In this document: positions 54,045 through 55,979 of the stretch, piece by piece | Numbering within the stretch: the first letter of the stretch is position 1 | How the letters are laid out: each line of letters starts with the position of its first letter | Assembly: GCA_028821235.1 (NCBI GenBank) | Contig: JAPPGV010000147.1 | Coordinates: 1 to 55,979 of the forward strand | Length of the DNA stretch: 55,979 nucleotides | Origin: a bacterium | GTDB taxonomy: Bacteria; Actinomycetota; Acidimicrobiia; Spongiisociales; Spongiisociaceae | Direction: 5' to 3' | Made by a program: the position numbers and the translations under genes | The notes under the pieces: model-generated | Seen by the model: only the letters and a program-made list of their open reading frames with translations | Told to the model about the DNA's origin: nothing | Databases searched by the model: none

Positions 54045-54644
54045 CTACGCGCGGTCTGGCGGGGACTGGCGGAATTCGCCTACCTGTCTCGACTCGATTG
54101 CCTGGCCCGATAGGAGTTGCTCCAGGGCTCCGGTGAGCGTGAGGGCGTCGGACTCGCCGAGGAACTTCCCGACGATCACGCCGCCGGAGATGAAGACGGT
54201 TTCGGGGACGCCGAAGATTCCGAACTCGATGGCGGCGCGGGACCCCGGATCGGACAGGTACCGGGTGGCGCCACCCCGGCCCAGCTCGTCCAGGAAGGCG
54301 GTGGCGCGGGCCGGGGCGTCCTGGAAGGCGACTCCCAGGAACCGCACCGATCGGTCGTGGTAGGCGTCCGCCGTAGAGATGAGATCGGCGTGCTCGTTGC
54401 GGCATTGCAGGCACCAGGAGGCGAAGAAGTTGACCACCACCACGTCGTGCGAGGCGCTCAACTCCTGCAGATTCACGGAACCGTCGCCATCGAGGTGGGG
54501 GAGGGTCAGGTCGGGAACAGCTGCGCCGATGACCGGTGAGGCGCTCCCGCCGGATTCGTCCCCGAACCGGGCCGCGAAGACGGCCACGGCCAGGCCGACG
54601 GCCACCAATCCGGCCACGAGTAGGTAGCGCCCGCGAGAGCTCAT
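54045..54644 (-). CDS. Membrane-anchored thioredoxin-like protein (CcmG/ResA type)
   Basis: A 199-aa protein with one N-terminal membrane anchor (YLLVAGLVAVGLAVAVFAA), then a TlpA-like thioredoxin domain. The active site is VNFFASWCLQCRNEHADL, and the cis-Pro loop is GIFGVPETVFISGG. It ends a run of cytochrome c maturation genes and would reduce apocytochrome or CcmH disulfides outside the membrane. It overlaps the TPR gene by 4 nt. Its Cys-based site contrasts with the TGA at 47439. Confidence 0.9.
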   Translation of the reverse strand: MSSRGRYLLVAGLVAVGLAVAVFAARFGDESGGSASPVIGAAVPDLTLPHLDGDGSVNLQELSASHDVVVVNFFASWCLQCRNEHADLISTADAYHDRSVRFLGVAFQDAPARATAFLDELGRGGATRYLSDPGSRAAIEFGIFGVPETVFISGGVIVGKFLGESDALTLTGALEQLLSGQAIESRQVGEFRQSPPDRA

Positions 54645-55414
54645 CCGCCAACCTCCGCCTGCCGCCGGGCTTCGGCGATCCTGTCCTCGATCGCCCCCCG
54701 GATCCCCTCGGGAAGGTTCTCCTCCTCCAGCAGGGGTTCCAGGTGTTCCAGCGCGCCGGCGGCGTCCCCCTCGGCGAGAAGCAGCAACCCGAGAAACAGG
54801 TGCGCCTCCGCGTAGCCGTCATCCACCGCCAGGGCTTCGTCCAGGTAGGACCGGGCGATGCCGGCATTGCCGGACTCGAAGGTCATCCAACCGACCCTCG
54901 CCAGGGCACGGGAACGGCGGGTGCGGTCGAGGTCACCGTCCAGAGCGCCCAGGTAGTGGGGGAGGGCGTTCGAGAACTCCCCGGCCTCGAAATACCGGTC
55001 GGCCAGGCTGAGCCGCATGGCGGCGATCTCCGGCACGTCGGGGTTGGCGGCGATGACCGCCTCCATCTGGTCGTTGGTCACCTCGGAAAGGTCTACCGGC
55101 GTCTCCGAGTAGCCGGTCACGAACCCGCCCTCCCTGGGCCGGATTGCTAAGTAGGCGGTCACCGACACGACTATCACGGCGCCGATCAGGAGCAACGTCC
55201 CCGCCAGGCGCCGCCCGGATCGGCCCGGCCCCGCCGGCTCAGGGTCTCCGTCCTCCGTCCCGGCCTCGACGGAGTCAAGCTCCTGCCGGTACCGCTCGAT
55301 CAGCCGCCGGGCGGTGACGGCGTCGAGCTCCTCGTCGGCCAGTTGCCGGCGCACGTCGCGGATGTCCGCCTCGATCAGGGCCCGCCGCCGGCTCACCGGC
55401 GGCCCGTCACCCAT
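54641..55414 (-). CDS. CcmI/CycH-like TPR membrane protein
   Basis: A 257-aa protein. The N-terminal amphipathic CcmI-like motif is RRRALIEADIRDVRRQLADE with LIERYRQELDSVEA. A membrane helix follows (LAGTLLLIGAVIVVSVTAYL), then TPR-type helices (ADRYFEAGEFSNALPHYLGA, ARSYLDEALAVDDGYAEAHL). CcmI holds apocytochrome c for heme attachment. It overlaps ccmH (8 nt) and the thioredoxin gene (4 nt), so the three are co-translated. Confidence 0.87.
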   Translation of the reverse strand: MGDGPPVSRRRALIEADIRDVRRQLADEELDAVTARRLIERYRQELDSVEAGTEDGDPEPAGPGRSGRRLAGTLLLIGAVIVVSVTAYLAIRPREGGFVTGYSETPVDLSEVTNDQMEAVIAANPDVPEIAAMRLSLADRYFEAGEFSNALPHYLGALDGDLDRTRRSRALARVGWMTFESGNAGIARSYLDEALAVDDGYAEAHLFLGLLLLAEGDAAGALEHLEPLLEEENLPEGIRGAIEDRIAEARRQAEVGG

Positions 55415-55805
55415 CGGCAGGCTCCGGTCGTCGGATCAGGCGCCGGAAGGCCAGCCAGGCGCCGACCGCGGCCACGCCGGCCGGCAGCACCCAGAGCAGC
55501 ACCGTGGTGCCCGAGAAGCGGGGATCCAGCCGGATGCCCTCGAACCTGGCCTCCAGGTAGTCCAGGATCTGCTCGTCGCTCCAGCCCGCGTCCACCTTTT
55601 CCTCCACGAAGCCCAGGATGTCGTTGGCATATGGGGTGGGGGAGTCGGCTATCGACTCCCCCTGGCAGACCGGGCACCGGATCCGGGCGCCGAGCGCCTC
55701 CACCCGGTCACGTTCGCTCGGCTCACCGACCACCAGGCCCCACCCGACGATCCCCGCCAGGATGAGGGTGGCGGCGCCCGCCAGGATGGCGCGGCGGTCA
55801 GTCAT
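55407..55805 (-). CDS. ccmH: Cytochrome c maturation protein CcmH
   Basis: A 132-aa CcmH/CycL. After an N-terminal signal anchor comes the redox motif RCPVCQGESIADS, then the three-helix domain and a C-terminal anchor (TTVLLWVLPAGVAAVGAWLA) ending in RRLIRRPEPADG. It reduces the CxxCH of apocytochromes for heme ligation. The ATG overlaps the ccmF stop, and it precedes the CcmI-like gene. Confidence 0.93.
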   Translation of the reverse strand: MTDRRAILAGAATLILAGIVGWGLVVGEPSERDRVEALGARIRCPVCQGESIADSPTPYANDILGFVEEKVDAGWSDEQILDYLEARFEGIRLDPRFSGTTVLLWVLPAGVAAVGAWLAFRRLIRRPEPADG

Positions 55806-55979
55806 GGCCGGCCCTCGCTGCCTGCCGTCTCCGGCTCGCCACGGCCGAGAGCGAGAATCCGGCTCCGGCGGCCGTCACCAGCCCGCCCAGCCACACCATC
55901 CACTGGAGTGGGTAGCTCCAGACATCGGCCACCATCCCCGAGCTGTCGAGCCGGGTGAGCGAGACGTACAGGTCTCCCC
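55798..55979 (-). CDS. ccmF: Cytochrome c heme lyase subunit CcmF, C-terminal fragment
   Basis: The window ends inside this gene; about 60 C-terminal residues are visible. They read GDLYVSLTRLDSSGMVADVW, SYPLQWMVWLGGLVTAAGAG and then a basic end. A WxGG-type last membrane segment plus the GDLYVSL lead-in fits the C-terminus of CcmF. The stop overlaps the ccmH start. The 5' part lies beyond the window, so length and heme-handling motifs cannot be judged. Confidence 0.75.
   Translation of the reverse strand, partial: GDLYVSLTRLDSSGMVADVWSYPLQWMVWLGGLVTAAGAGFSLSAVASRRRQAARAGHD

Noticed and set aside
50755..54867. A single 1370-aa protein spanning the whole open frame
   Set aside because: The first 320 or so codons lie opposite no signal of their own and overlap the TPR and thioredoxin genes; a good lipoprotein signal with a ribosome site starts at 53898.

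Overview
The window looks like one contiguous piece of a high-GC actinobacterial chromosome. I infer Actinomycetota, plausibly class Acidimicrobiia. The reasons are an operon that encodes a histidine phosphatase, a DUF3090 protein and an SCO1664-family protein (a mainly actinobacterial trio), an F420-type luciferase-like oxidoreductase, an rnpB with bacterial class A features, an acidic N-terminal extension on CdsA, and many GTG/TTG starts. The class is inference; no rRNA or other decisive taxonomic marker is present.

Positions 1-3500 are a worn mobile-element landing zone. They hold a frame-broken IS5-type transposase, three perfect tandem 26-bp repeats, three tiny phage-like ORFs, a tyrosine integrase on the minus strand, and a decayed piece of a metallo-beta-lactamase-fold gene whose intact relative lies at 10567. 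Positions 3519-16065 form a catabolic/uptake island: a sugar-type ABC importer (lipoprotein plus two permeases, no ATPase), two deaminase-type amidohydrolases flanking a nucleoside phosphorylase, an MBL hydrolase, and on the minus strand a YtcJ-type amidohydrolase, an MFS transporter and an FAD amine oxidase. Nucleoside or modified-base uptake and breakdown is the simplest reading.

Positions 16287-39713 are core genome. They run pdxH, a JAMM peptidase and xerC, then rpsB-tsf-pyrH-frr-cdsA-dxr-rseP-ispG-proS (translation, phospholipid, MEP isoprenoid pathway, membrane proteolysis). Next comes rimP-nusA-infB-ylxP-rbfA-nrnA-truB-ribF behind a leader with a terminator hairpin, and then rpsO-pnp with a structured intergenic leader and a Fpg/Nei glycosylase. 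Gene overlaps of 1-11 nt indicate tight translational coupling.

Positions 39741-47738 are mixed: the F420 oxidoreductase, the actinobacterial trio, an SRAP/YedK protein, rnpB, an aquaporin, trpD and a lipoprotein. In that lipoprotein an in-frame TGA sits exactly where the first Cys of a thioredoxin CxxC motif belongs, with a 7-bp hairpin starting 9 nt later. I read this as a selenocysteine (UxxC) thioredoxin-like lipoprotein, the most interesting item here.

Positions 47739-55979 (minus strand) run ccmF(partial)-ccmH-ccmI-like-thioredoxin, a System I cytochrome c maturation block. Downstream lie two huge lipoproteins built of tandem PPC-like repeats. A leftover of the thioredoxin 3' end between the two lipoproteins shows that they arose by a segmental duplication.
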